Assembly (NCBI GenBank): GCA_964414425.1
Contig: CAYPWL010000076.1
Coordinates: 1-5,748, forward strand
Source of the DNA: GYS-P2D sp964414425
GTDB lineage: Bacteria; Bacteroidota; Bacteroidia; Chitinophagales; Saprospiraceae
Direction: 5' to 3'
DNA: 5,748 nucleotides
The notes beneath the pieces are model-generated. The model was not told the origin of the DNA. It searched no databases and saw nothing but the letters and a program-made list of their open reading frames with translations. Of the stretch, positions 1 to 5,748 are shown piece after piece (the stretch's first letter is position 1; each line of letters begins with the position of its first letter). The position numbers and the translations under genes are program-made.

Positions 1-86
1 CAAATAACGGCATACTGATCCTGCAAAGGACGCTGCTGCCATTGTTTGATGTCATGTATTTGAGCTGATATTATTATTCCCGTATT
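1..86 (-). pseudogene. Probable IS256/mutator-type transposase remnant, internal fragment cut by the window edge
   Basis: Read on the minus strand, this frame is open from just after a TAG at 89-87 to the left edge. It ends in residues IHDIKQWQQRPLQDQYAVI. The core WQQRPLQxxYAVI matches the conserved stretch of IS256-family (mutator) transposases, normally 'eWQnRPLdxvYpivxlDAi', just before the first catalytic Asp of the DDE domain. That Asp would lie beyond position 1. No start codon or N-terminal transposase region is present: the upstream frame is closed by stops, and the few residues before the match fit the family poorly. The element is therefore a truncated or decayed copy, or its 5' part was deleted. 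No terminal inverted repeat or target duplication is visible. The identification rests on about 20 residues and was recognised by eye. Confidence 0.55.
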
Positions 87-193
87 CTACAATTACTATC
101 ATACCACCCAATCGGAAACACAGTTTCCTGCTCTCAGGTCAACAATCATAAAACCGGAAAAGGCACTCTCCCTACAGCGGATTACATGATGAA

Positions 194-237
194 CTTGGCG
201 CCTTAGCGAGAAATATATGTCGCGCAGAGCCGCAAAG
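194..237. repeat. Short imperfect inverted repeat of the CTTTGCG…CGCAAAG dispersed type
   Basis: The left arm CTTGGCGCCTTAGCGAG (194-210) and the reverse complement of the right arm CGCGCAGAGCCGCAAAG (221-237) agree at 12 of 17 positions, around a 10-nt AT-rich centre. The wording ('CTTTGCGGCTCTGCG', 'CGCTAAGGCGCCAAG') resembles a small dispersed non-coding repeat common in Bacteroidota and some other environmental genomes; this comparison is from memory. It lies in the 251-bp stretch between the transposase remnant and the 3' end of the 391-residue protein gene. No gene could be supported in that stretch: the open frame at 341-99 has no recognisable sequence and reads through this repeat. 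On the minus transcript it lies about 100 nt past the stop codon, so it could form a weak 3' hairpin, but no T-run follows. Confidence 0.5.
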
Positions 238-337
238 AACACAGAGTGAATGTTATCAGATACATATATCACCCGGACTGGGCTTGTTAGAATCTGTATG
301 TAAACAGAGCCTTTTTTAAAACACCCCTTCCACACAA

Positions 338-1513
338 TCACCTACTTGTATACCTCAAGGTACATGAGATATCATTTGGTGGAGTATCTTCCCCTTGGAC
401 GAATCTCATTACCATGAGTTCAAGTGTAAACTCATCTCCATCTACTGTTATATCCCTCACACGTCCTTCATATGTGAAGTTTTCATCTTCAAACTGAAAG
501 TCCCCCCGAGAAACATCATAATCGCAAGTTCTGCCATTATCAAAGAATCGAATCCGAACTTGTTCCGAAAATTCAAACAACTCAACAGACAACTCGTCTT
601 CGCTCTCGGTAACGAATGTCACCTCAGTGGCTATAAACTGCTCGAGTTCATCACCACAATCCATAAAATCAAGTCGATAGACCTCCCCGGTAGCTGCTAA
701 GCTGCAATTGTCTGTGGGATCAGGAGGGTTACCCTCAGTTATGGTAAACGGATAGCTCACTGTCCCAACTATTGCATCAGCGGTGCGATATACGATCTCA
801 ATCGTATAGTCTCCAGGTACGAGTGCAACATTAGGGTCGGTGCGCACGAGCTCATTAGTTCTAATTCTGATGCCATCAAAAATGGTGTCAACAGCCGTAA
901 AGTTATCTCGGTCCTCACCAGTAAATCGGCCCAGCTCTGCTCTCAATCTGAGATGGGTATTAGCAGGGAGGTTGTTATACTCGACAAATACATCTTCGGG
1001 TACACCCTGTATCCATTGATACAGTACACTGATGATAAATGACGGATCCTCCTCGGACAGATCAAGAACATTGCGTGGATTATCTAATGCTTCTTGGACA
1101 TATACGATCGGCTCCACCTGATCTGCATAGAGTGCATAGGGGACACTCAACAGTTGACTCGCTCCGACGAATTGGAAGCTCGATCCTCCGCTGACATCTT
1201 GAGAGATACTTAGAAACTTAGATCCATTGCCCCAGTCTATATCACTAAAATCACCCTGTACTTGTGCTCCCTGGCCTATATTGAGGGTATAGATGCCATT
1301 CATATTAGTTGTGACATCGTGAGTCTCTCTGTAGATCACAGGACCATTAATATCATCGTCAAGGATATCCACTTGTACGCCTACGGCCTGTTCTTGTATC
1401 ACCTCTCCTCCTTCTGTAGTGACGATGGCTTGATAGCTAAACGCCTGAGGAACTTGGGCAATAACAGCAGTACTTAGGCATAGTAAAAGATATAGACTGA
1501 ATAGTCTCAACAT
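338..1513 (-). CDS. Secreted protein with Bacteroidota 'FSYQA…SVPYALYA' N-terminal domain and cysteine-containing C-terminal domain
   Basis: Exported protein of 391 residues, function unknown. Residues 1-19 form a signal peptide with probable cleavage at VIA|Q. Residues 24-130 match a domain frequent at the N-terminus of Bacteroidota secreted proteins, running from FSYQAIV through YRETHDVTTNMNGIYTLNIGQG and IDWGNGSKFL to SQLLSVPYALYA. It often precedes collagen-like or tail-fibre-like regions, but none is present here. Residues about 147-260 look like a beta-rich, Ig-like segment ending in PGDYTIEIVYRT…YPFTITEG. A proline-rich linker (PPDP) leads to a C-terminal domain (about 268-391) of alternating beta strands with four cysteines (C270, C286, C330, C384), which could form disulfides. 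I do not recognise these last two regions. No T9SS sorting domain or lipobox is seen, so its final location is unclear. The ATG lies 3 bases after the stop of the upstream gene, indicating one operon and possibly coupled translation. Confidence 0.85.
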   Translation of the reverse strand: MLRLFSLYLLLCLSTAVIAQVPQAFSYQAIVTTEGGEVIQEQAVGVQVDILDDDINGPVIYRETHDVTTNMNGIYTLNIGQGAQVQGDFSDIDWGNGSKFLSISQDVSGGSSFQFVGASQLLSVPYALYADQVEPIVYVQEALDNPRNVLDLSEEDPSFIISVLYQWIQGVPEDVFVEYNNLPANTHLRLRAELGRFTGEDRDNFTAVDTIFDGIRIRTNELVRTDPNVALVPGDYTIEIVYRTADAIVGTVSYPFTITEGNPPDPTDNCSLAATGEVYRLDFMDCGDELEQFIATEVTFVTESEDELSVELFEFSEQVRIRFFDNGRTCDYDVSRGDFQFEDENFTYEGRVRDITVDGDEFTLELMVMRFVQGEDTPPNDISCTLRYTSR

Positions 1514-1516
1514 GGT

Positions 1517-1945
1517 TTATTGTTTTATGAAACTTGCAGCAGAATTGCCATTAATGGATAGGTAATAGCTTCCTGATGGCAGCTCGCTTATATCGACAGT
1601 TTTCTCTCTACCCTGATAGAGCAGTTGACCCAGACTATTATGAACTTGATAAAATCTGAGCTCCTCTACAGACTCGATTATGATCTTATGACTACTGGGA
1701 TTGGGATAGATCTTGAACTGCTGCGCATCTGCAAGATCATCAGTACTCACTGTGGTGCCTTGCGTATTAATCAGTGTTATCACATTAGAAGCTGCGCTCT
1801 CTGCAGATACGATAAGATCACCGACATAGCCAGACCCTCGATCGCCAGATATACTATAAGGCGTAACCCTCCCTAAGTTAGTCTGAGCAAACCCCTCATT
1901 ACAGATCATGACTAATAGAAAAAACTTAACAAGTATAAACTTCAT
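1517..1945 (-). CDS. Small secreted protein with type IX secretion C-terminal sorting domain (type A)
   Basis: Protein of 142 residues. Residues 1-20 form a signal peptide (MKFILVKFFLLVMICNEGFA|Q) for Sec export. Residues 77-142 are a typical T9SS type A sorting domain: the opening FKIYPNPSSHKIII, a central strand pair with NSLGQLLYQG, then VDISELPSGSYYLSI and the terminal SFIKQ. In this family the domain directs passage through the outer membrane and is usually removed, with the cargo left on the surface or released. The cargo here is only about 55 residues (22-76), with GDRGSGYVGDLIVSAESAASNVITLINTQGT, so the protein may be little more than a short beta structure plus the sorting signal. 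It is the first gene of a two-gene operon. Pairing with a 'YQA'-domain protein may indicate the two act together, but this is inference. Confidence 0.88.
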   Translation of the reverse strand: MKFILVKFFLLVMICNEGFAQTNLGRVTPYSISGDRGSGYVGDLIVSAESAASNVITLINTQGTTVSTDDLADAQQFKIYPNPSSHKIIIESVEELRFYQVHNSLGQLLYQGREKTVDISELPSGSYYLSINGNSAASFIKQ

Positions 1946-1983
1946 AAAACCAATATGTTATCTCTTCTTAACTCATTCTTGAC

Positions 1984-2012
1984 CGAAAATACACCTTATA
2001 TCTGAAAGACAA
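1984..2012 (-). promoter_or_regulatory. Candidate Bacteroidota-type (-33/-7) promoter for the T9SS-protein operon
   Basis: On the minus strand, TTG (2012-2010) is followed after 18 nt by TATTTTCG (1991-1984). The latter matches the Bacteroidota -7 consensus TAnnTTTG except at one base. The 18-nt gap fits the usual spacing. Transcription would begin near 1977 and leave a leader of roughly 30 nt before the ATG at 1945. The -7 element overlaps one copy of the ACCGAAAAT direct repeat. This is a motif match only; short AT-rich consensus sequences often arise by chance. Confidence 0.35.
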
Positions 2013-2238
2013 TAAGCAACCGAAAATCTAATGTGCAACGGGGATGAATTATTCTTAATTAGCCGCTACGGCCCCATAGTACGGGAGTTGAGCGCTCTTA
2101 TGGACTTGATAAATAAATTCAGACATTCCAAAAAATCGAAGATATCTACCAAAAATAGAGCTGAGTTAGCCAATTGTCTATTTGGCCCATTCACTCCCTT
2201 ATCTCGCCTGTATCTATGTACTATAATTCATAGAAAAC

Positions 2239-2245
2239 AAAGGGA
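2239..2245 (+). promoter_or_regulatory. Shine-Dalgarno-like ribosome binding site of the sigma factor gene
   Basis: AAAGGGA lies 5 nt before the ATG at 2251 and supports that start. Many Bacteroidota genes lack a purine-rich Shine-Dalgarno sequence, and the other genes here show none, so this one stands out slightly. The next in-frame Met (residue 52) lies inside conserved sigma region 2, so it cannot be the start. Confidence 0.45.
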
Positions 2246-2250
2246 CCAAT

Positions 2251-2862
2251 ATGATAACAACCTTAACTCCAACATCCAGTTCATCAACTACATTTTATCC
2301 AGCACTCAAGGCTGATGCCTCCCAAGAAGAGGAGATCCTCAGACAACTGAAACTGGGTCAAGCTAAAGCGATCGACTATTTGTTCGACCAATACTACAAT
2401 CTAATGTGTAACAAGGCTCTCTCATATGTTAAAAACACCAACAGAGCTGAAGACATCGTGCAAGATGTATTCTTAAACATTTGGAGAAAAAGATCTGAAA
2501 TCAACATTCACTCTACTTTCAAAGGGTACTTATTGAAATGTGTCACTCATCGCGCATTAAATTATATCCGTGATAGTAAGAGTCACTGTGCCGAACTTGA
2601 CGATCAAATTATGGACAACTCTCTGGGCATAGAAGATGAGATGTACTATAATGATACCGAGCAGATCATCATGCACTATATTGACACACTATCTCCTAGA
2701 TGTCGCCAGATCTTTATCATGAATAGGATAGATCAAATGAAATACAAAGAAATCTCCAATGAGCTCGGTATCTCGATAAAGACTGTGGAACATCACATTG
2801 CTAAAGCTTTACATTTTATGAGAGAACGACTATCTGATTTAAAACAACTATCCTACTCTTAG
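2251..2862 (+). CDS. ECF-type RNA polymerase sigma-70 factor, Bacteroidota family
   Basis: Sigma factor of 203 residues that would direct core RNA polymerase to a specific promoter set. Sigma region 2 spans about residues 40-108: YLFDQYYNLMCNKALSYV, then the typical AEDIVQDVFLNIWRKR (66-81, core binding and -10 recognition), then FKGYLLKCVTHRALNYIRD. An acidic linker (about 113-137) leads to sigma region 4 (about 138-195): the 'LSPRCRQIFIMNRIDQMKYKEIS' type start, and a helix-turn-helix around ISNELGISIKTVEHHIAKAL (168-187) for -35 recognition. Regions 1 and 3 are absent, as expected for ECF factors. The Ser/Thr-rich first 20 residues are a variable extension. No FecR-like anti-sigma gene or SusC/SusD pair follows within the window, unlike many Bacteroidota ECF genes. 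The next gene, 68 bp downstream on the same strand, is a secreted M24 peptidase and may be co-transcribed. Targets are unknown. Confidence 0.93.
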   Translation: MITTLTPTSSSSTTFYPALKADASQEEEILRQLKLGQAKAIDYLFDQYYNLMCNKALSYVKNTNRAEDIVQDVFLNIWRKRSEINIHSTFKGYLLKCVTHRALNYIRDSKSHCAELDDQIMDNSLGIEDEMYYNDTEQIIMHYIDTLSPRCRQIFIMNRIDQMKYKEISNELGISIKTVEHHIAKALHFMRERLSDLKQLSYS

Positions 2863-2891
2863 TTAAGAGCATAATCCCAGTTCATACGTCA

Positions 2892-2938
2892 GATTTCATT
2901 AGCTTGTTAAGTAAAATCACTTAACAAGCTATGAAATC
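2892..2938 (+). promoter_or_regulatory. Long hairpin enclosing the start codon of the M24 peptidase gene
   Basis: The left arm GATTTCATTAGCTTGTTAAG (2892-2911) pairs with the right arm CTTAACAAGCTATGAAATC (2920-2938). All 19 bases of the right arm are paired, one T (2899 or 2900) is bulged on the left, and the loop is TAAAATCA (2912-2919). The right arm contains ATG 2931-2933, codon 2 and the first two bases of codon 3, so in RNA the start codon would be buried in the stem. The frame upstream of this ATG is closed by TAA at 2922-2924, and the signal peptide begins at this Met, so the start cannot be moved. No T-run follows, which argues against an ordinary intrinsic terminator. Translational gating, RNA processing or a protein-binding palindrome are possible; the function is inferred. 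Confidence 0.7.
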
Positions 2939-4292
2939 CATTTTCATTTATTTCTGCGCCTTCTTATCGAACACTTTATTCTGTACAGTCTATAGCCAAG
3001 ACATATTTCCAGAAGTCCTCTCGGTTAAAGAACAAGCCCAAGTGGTAGATCAAATCCTCGAAGATAGACTTGACAATCTCTTACCGCAGCTCATGCGACG
3101 TGAAGGGGTAGACATGTGGATACTAATCTCACGAGAGTACAATGAGGATCCCATCATGAAAACCATCCTGCCCAGTACATGGCTCGCTGCAAGACGGCGT
3201 ACCATTATGGTATTTTATGACAATGGCGAGACCCTTGACAAGATAGCCATAGCCCGATACAGTGTCGGCAGATTACTACAAGGTGAGTGGAATGTAGATG
3301 TATATCCCGATCAGTGGGAGGCTCTCATGAATATCATTGCAGAGAAAAATCCTGAGACTATCGCACTTAATTATTCTGACAACTATGGCCTGGCGGACGG
3401 TCTTGTCAAATCTGAGTATGAATCATTCATGAAATACCTGCCCCAAGATCAGCACGACAAGGTCAGCTCAGCAGAAAATCTCGCAGTAGCATGGTTAGAA
3501 ACTCGCAGTGACATAGAACTGGAAATCTATCCGATGATCTGTCGCATGGGTCACCTCATCTTACGAGAAGGACTATCAGAGCGTGTCATCCATCCAGGCA
3601 TCACAACTACCGATGGTGTCGTATGGTGGTTGCGACAGAGAGTCATCGACTTGGGTCTTGATACATGGTTTCACCCTTCGGTATCTGTACAACGAGCAGA
3701 TATGGGCAATAATGAGTTTCTGCGATCATTTAGCAAGCGACCGGATCAAGATATCATACGTCATGGTGATCTGTTGCATGTAGACTTTGGGATCACCTAC
3801 CTCCGACTCAATACTGATCAACAACAGCACTTCTATGTATTGCGACCGGGGGAGTCTGCTCCGCCGGCAGGGCTCCAAGCAGCTTTTGCCAATGGAAACC
3901 GAGTGCAAGACATATTGACTTCTAAATTTACAATCGGATCAACGGGCAATGAGATACTAAAATCATCTCTTGACCAAGCCAAGTCTGAGGGGCTTGTTGC
4001 ATCTATCTATACACACCCTATCGGATTTCATGGACATGCTGCCGGGCCAACTATAGGTATGTGGGATAAGCAGCAGGGCGTCAAAGGTCCAGGAGACTAT
4101 CCACTCTATGAAAACACGGCCTACTCCATCGAATTATTCGCAGCAACAGAAGTCCCTGAGTGGGGTGGAAAAATCGTAAGAATCATGCTCGAAGAAGATG
4201 GTGCTTACGCTGATGGTCAATTCTATTTCTTGGATGGACGGCAAAAAGAATTGTTCACGATCCCCGACAATAGAGCCCATATGGGCAAATAA
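2931..4292 (+). CDS. Secreted M24 family metallopeptidase (Xaa-Pro aminopeptidase-like)
   Basis: Exported protein of 453 residues, close to the usual size of this Bacteroidota M24 group. Residues 1-22 are a signal peptide (cleavage at VYS|Q), placing it in the periplasm or beyond. A creatinase-like N-terminal domain (about 35-190) precedes the pita-bread catalytic domain (about 200-440). Likely metal ligands are visible: D285 in HVDFG, D296 eleven residues later (the spacing found in M24 enzymes), a His in THPIGFHGHAAGP (H362, H367 or H369), E401 in YSIELFA, and E421 or E422 in IMLEED. The family hydrolyses N-terminal X-Pro bonds or dipeptides using two metal ions, so peptide trimming is the likely role; the substrate is unproven. 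No T9SS sorting domain is seen. The gene lies 68 bp after the sigma factor gene with no clear promoter between, and its start codon is inside a strong hairpin. A 12-bp palindrome GCCCATATGGGC lies at its 3' end (4275-4286). Confidence 0.92.
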   Translation: MKSIFIYFCAFLSNTLFCTVYSQDIFPEVLSVKEQAQVVDQILEDRLDNLLPQLMRREGVDMWILISREYNEDPIMKTILPSTWLAARRRTIMVFYDNGETLDKIAIARYSVGRLLQGEWNVDVYPDQWEALMNIIAEKNPETIALNYSDNYGLADGLVKSEYESFMKYLPQDQHDKVSSAENLAVAWLETRSDIELEIYPMICRMGHLILREGLSERVIHPGITTTDGVVWWLRQRVIDLGLDTWFHPSVSVQRADMGNNEFLRSFSKRPDQDIIRHGDLLHVDFGITYLRLNTDQQQHFYVLRPGESAPPAGLQAAFANGNRVQDILTSKFTIGSTGNEILKSSLDQAKSEGLVASIYTHPIGFHGHAAGPTIGMWDKQQGVKGPGDYPLYENTAYSIELFAATEVPEWGGKIVRIMLEEDGAYADGQFYFLDGRQKELFTIPDNRAHMGK

Positions 4293-4430
4293 TATGTTAA
4301 ACACTTTACAAAGATTAATTCTAATGTGTTCATAAGGTCGTATTTTGCATAACTTTAGGGATAGTATTTTCCCCACCTATACTCGAGCAACCATTAAAAT
4401 AACTACCTGACAATGGTTTAATTCTCAAGC

Positions 4431-5748
4431 ATGAGTATGTCATACGCTAATTCAATACAATCGATTAACTTATATTCTTTGATATCAAGATATCTTATAC
4501 TGCTATTCGCAGTACTATTAGGATCGTCCTCTATATATGGTCAGATCATATTAGAAGAAACACAAAATACTACTACTCAGCTCGGCACTGATCGACTCAG
4601 AGATCTGCCCAACCATGAGGCTTATCAGCATTTATTCACGCCACCTGATGTATGTACTAACATCAACTTCGCACTACAGTCGATAGTAGTAGATGTGACG
4701 ATTAACAGCATCTCGAATCCTAACAATGCTGATTGTGCAGGCATCGGTATACAAGCCCTATACTATCTACCCAATAATTGCGATTTTAATCAGAATTGTG
4801 ATATTCAAGGTCAAGTTTTAGCGGAGCGCTGCAGCAATCTTGATCCTGCAGCAACGGCACCAGGTGATTTTTCATTAGAGATTACAAGTTGTCCAGGTGG
4901 ACTCAATAGTTATAGTACTAATCCTTTAGTGCCGATCGATATCGTCCCAGTGATACCCGCAGTTAGTGGTGGTAATTCTTGTTTCGACAATAGTTCGGCT
5001 ATCACAGATGGCTGGGTGACCATAGACTATAGCATCACCGTGACTTGGACGTTTACCTCCAGTGATTGTGATGATGGAGACCCCTGCACGATAGATTCGG
5101 TTACCGGTTCTGGTAATAATTGTATGTGCGAGAACATTTCTGCCGATGATGATGAAGATGGGGTCTGTGACGCCTTAGATATCTGCCCAGGCGCTGATGA
5201 CAATATCAATAGTGATACAGATGGCATCCCAGATGGCTGCGACAATTGTCCCAACATCGATAATGCTAATCAAGATGACTTTGATGGGGATGGTATGGGT
5301 GATCTCTGTGATAGTGACGATGATAACGACGGCATCCCAGATGATATAGACTGTGATCCGTTAGATCCTGCGGTTACTATGGCTGTAGGCGATAGCTGTG
5401 ATGACAATGATGGAAATACCGTTAATGATGTGCTTGATACCAACTGCAACTGTATCGGAGAACCTGATCAGGATGGGGACGGCATCCCTGATGGCATAGA
5501 TAATTGTCCTATGGTGACTAATATGAATCAATTAGACACCGATGGCGATGGCATGGGAGATGTATGTGATAGCGATATTGACGGAGATGGTCTCGACAAT
5601 GGCATAGACTGCGATCCGCTCGATGATACTGTGGCTTTCAGCATATTTGATGCTTGTGATGATGGCGATCCGCTAACTGTTGGCGATACGGTCGATGCAA
5701 ACTGTATGTGTATAGGTGAGCCTGATCAAGATGGTGACACTATCCCTG
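4431..5748 (+). CDS. Secreted calcium-binding surface protein with thrombospondin type-3 repeats, 5' part only
   Basis: The frame is open from ATG 4431 to the right edge without a stop, giving 439 codons of a longer gene. Residues 1-37 are a signal peptide with a long N-region (core LILLFAVLLGSSSIYG|Q). A second Met at residue 3 is an alternative start. Residues about 38-205 form an unrecognised domain containing several cysteines (DVCTNINF, NADCAGIG, NNCDFNQNCDIQG, ERCSNLDP). From about residue 210 the protein is rich in Asp, Gly and Cys: a CDDGDPCTIDSVTGSGNNCMC linker, then DxDxDG-type thrombospondin type-3 repeats such as DGDGMGDLCDSD and DGDGMGDVCDSD, which bind calcium and form a rigid stalk in known proteins. 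Such proteins in Bacteroidota commonly end in a T9SS sorting domain, which would lie outside the window. The gene follows the peptidase gene by 138 bp, which contain no clear terminator or promoter. A surface or adhesive role is inferred. Confidence 0.85.
   Translation, partial: MSMSYANSIQSINLYSLISRYLILLFAVLLGSSSIYGQIILEETQNTTTQLGTDRLRDLPNHEAYQHLFTPPDVCTNINFALQSIVVDVTINSISNPNNADCAGIGIQALYYLPNNCDFNQNCDIQGQVLAERCSNLDPAATAPGDFSLEITSCPGGLNSYSTNPLVPIDIVPVIPAVSGGNSCFDNSSAITDGWVTIDYSITVTWTFTSSDCDDGDPCTIDSVTGSGNNCMCENISADDDEDGVCDALDICPGADDNINSDTDGIPDGCDNCPNIDNANQDDFDGDGMGDLCDSDDDNDGIPDDIDCDPLDPAVTMAVGDSCDDNDGNTVNDVLDTNCNCIGEPDQDGDGIPDGIDNCPMVTNMNQLDTDGDGMGDVCDSDIDGDGLDNGIDCDPLDDTVAFSIFDACDDGDPLTVGDTVDANCMCIGEPDQDGDTIP
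5223..5748 (+). repeat. Tandem 258-bp (86-residue) coding repeat
   Basis: Two complete units (5223-5480 and 5481-5738) and the first bases of a third (from 5739) lie in register with no insertions or deletions. Each unit begins GIPDG.DNCP, continues through N.NQ.D, DGDGMGD.CDSD and IDCDPLD, and ends in a cysteine linker (NC.CIGEPDQDGD). By hand alignment, 56 of 86 residues are identical between units 1 and 2. A shorter, diverged relative of the linker half precedes them (CDDGDPCTIDSVTGSGNNCMC, from residue 213). The units probably arose by duplication and may continue beyond the right edge. Confidence 0.8.

Larger units (their letters stand above)
1946..2250. other. Divergent intergenic region between the secreted-protein operon and the sigma factor gene
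   Basis: This 305-bp stretch holds the control regions of two divergent transcription units. Visible elements are a candidate minus-strand promoter (1984-2012), a 9-bp direct repeat ACCGAAAAT at 1982-1990 and 2019-2027, a short inverted repeat GCCAA/TTGGC (2169-2173, 2182-2186), an 8-bp palindrome GAGCGCTC (2090-2097), and a Shine-Dalgarno-like AAAGGGA before the sigma gene. I could not find a convincing TTG/TAnnTTTG promoter for the sigma gene. TATCTATG at 2211-2218 is one base off the -7 consensus but lacks a TTG at the right spacing. An open frame from 2031 overlaps the sigma gene in another phase, resembles no known protein and is judged spurious. The leader before the sigma gene may therefore be long or may hold an unrecognised promoter. 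Confidence 0.5.

Noticed and set aside
114..128. GGAAAC-ACA-GTTTCC mini hairpin
   Set aside because: A 6-bp stem with a 3-nt loop and no T-run on either side. Too weak to assign a role.
99..341. 80-residue open frame on the minus strand after the 391-residue protein gene
   Set aside because: No recognisable protein sequence or signal peptide, and it reads straight through the dispersed inverted repeat at 194-237. Treated as chance.
2031..2315. 94-residue plus-strand open frame before the sigma gene
   Set aside because: It overlaps the well-supported sigma gene in another phase and has no recognisable domain or clear ribosome binding site.
2856..2869. Inverted repeat CTCTTAGTTAAGAG across the sigma gene stop codon as a terminator
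   Set aside because: The stem is only 5-6 bp with almost no loop, is AT-rich and lacks a following T-run.
4275..4286. 12-bp palindrome GCCCATATGGGC at the end of the M24 gene as a terminator or operator
   Set aside because: It lies within the coding region with no loop and no T-run, and is short enough to be chance.
5027..5257. 76-residue minus-strand open frame opposite the surface protein gene
   Set aside because: It lies antisense to the Asp/Gly-rich repeats, whose skewed codons keep the opposite strand open. Low-complexity Ser/Pro-rich product.

Overview
The window looks like a chromosomal segment from a member of the Bacteroidota, most likely the Saprospiraceae or a close relative. Three things support this. 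Two secreted proteins belong to Bacteroidota-specific types: one has a type IX secretion (T9SS) C-terminal sorting domain, the other an N-terminal 'FSYQA…LLSVPYALYA' domain. A large surface protein alternates calcium-binding thrombospondin type-3 repeats with 'CDDGDPLTVGDTVDANCMCIGEP'-type linkers, a style common in Saprospiraceae. The sigma factor resembles the Bacteroidota ECF type. The taxon is inferred from family resemblance, not from a marker gene.

Layout from left to right. Positions 1-86 (minus) carry what appears to be a decayed internal piece of an IS256/mutator-type transposase that runs off the left edge. A short imperfect inverted repeat of the 'CTTTGCGGCTCTGCG' type, scattered in many Bacteroidota genomes, lies at 194-237. 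A two-gene minus-strand operon follows: a small T9SS-sorted protein (1945-1517) and, 3 bases later, a 391-residue secreted protein (1513-338). A 305-bp divergent intergenic region (1946-2250) separates this operon from a plus-strand series. That series is an ECF sigma factor (2251-2862), a secreted M24 metallopeptidase of the Xaa-Pro aminopeptidase type (2931-4292), and the first 439 codons of a repeat-rich surface protein (4431 to the right edge).

All four non-sigma genes encode proteins predicted to leave the cytoplasm, so the sigma factor sits among envelope and secreted functions. It has no FecR-like anti-sigma gene beside it in this window. Whether it controls the neighbours is not shown by the sequence.

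The most unusual element is a 19-bp hairpin (one bulged base, 8-nt loop) at 2892-2938 that contains the start codon of the metallopeptidase gene. This arrangement suggests translational control or transcript processing between the sigma gene and the peptidase gene. A second notable point is the exact 258-bp (86-residue) period in the surface protein. I saw no tRNA, rRNA, CRISPR array or complete mobile element, and no clear new defence or biosynthetic system.
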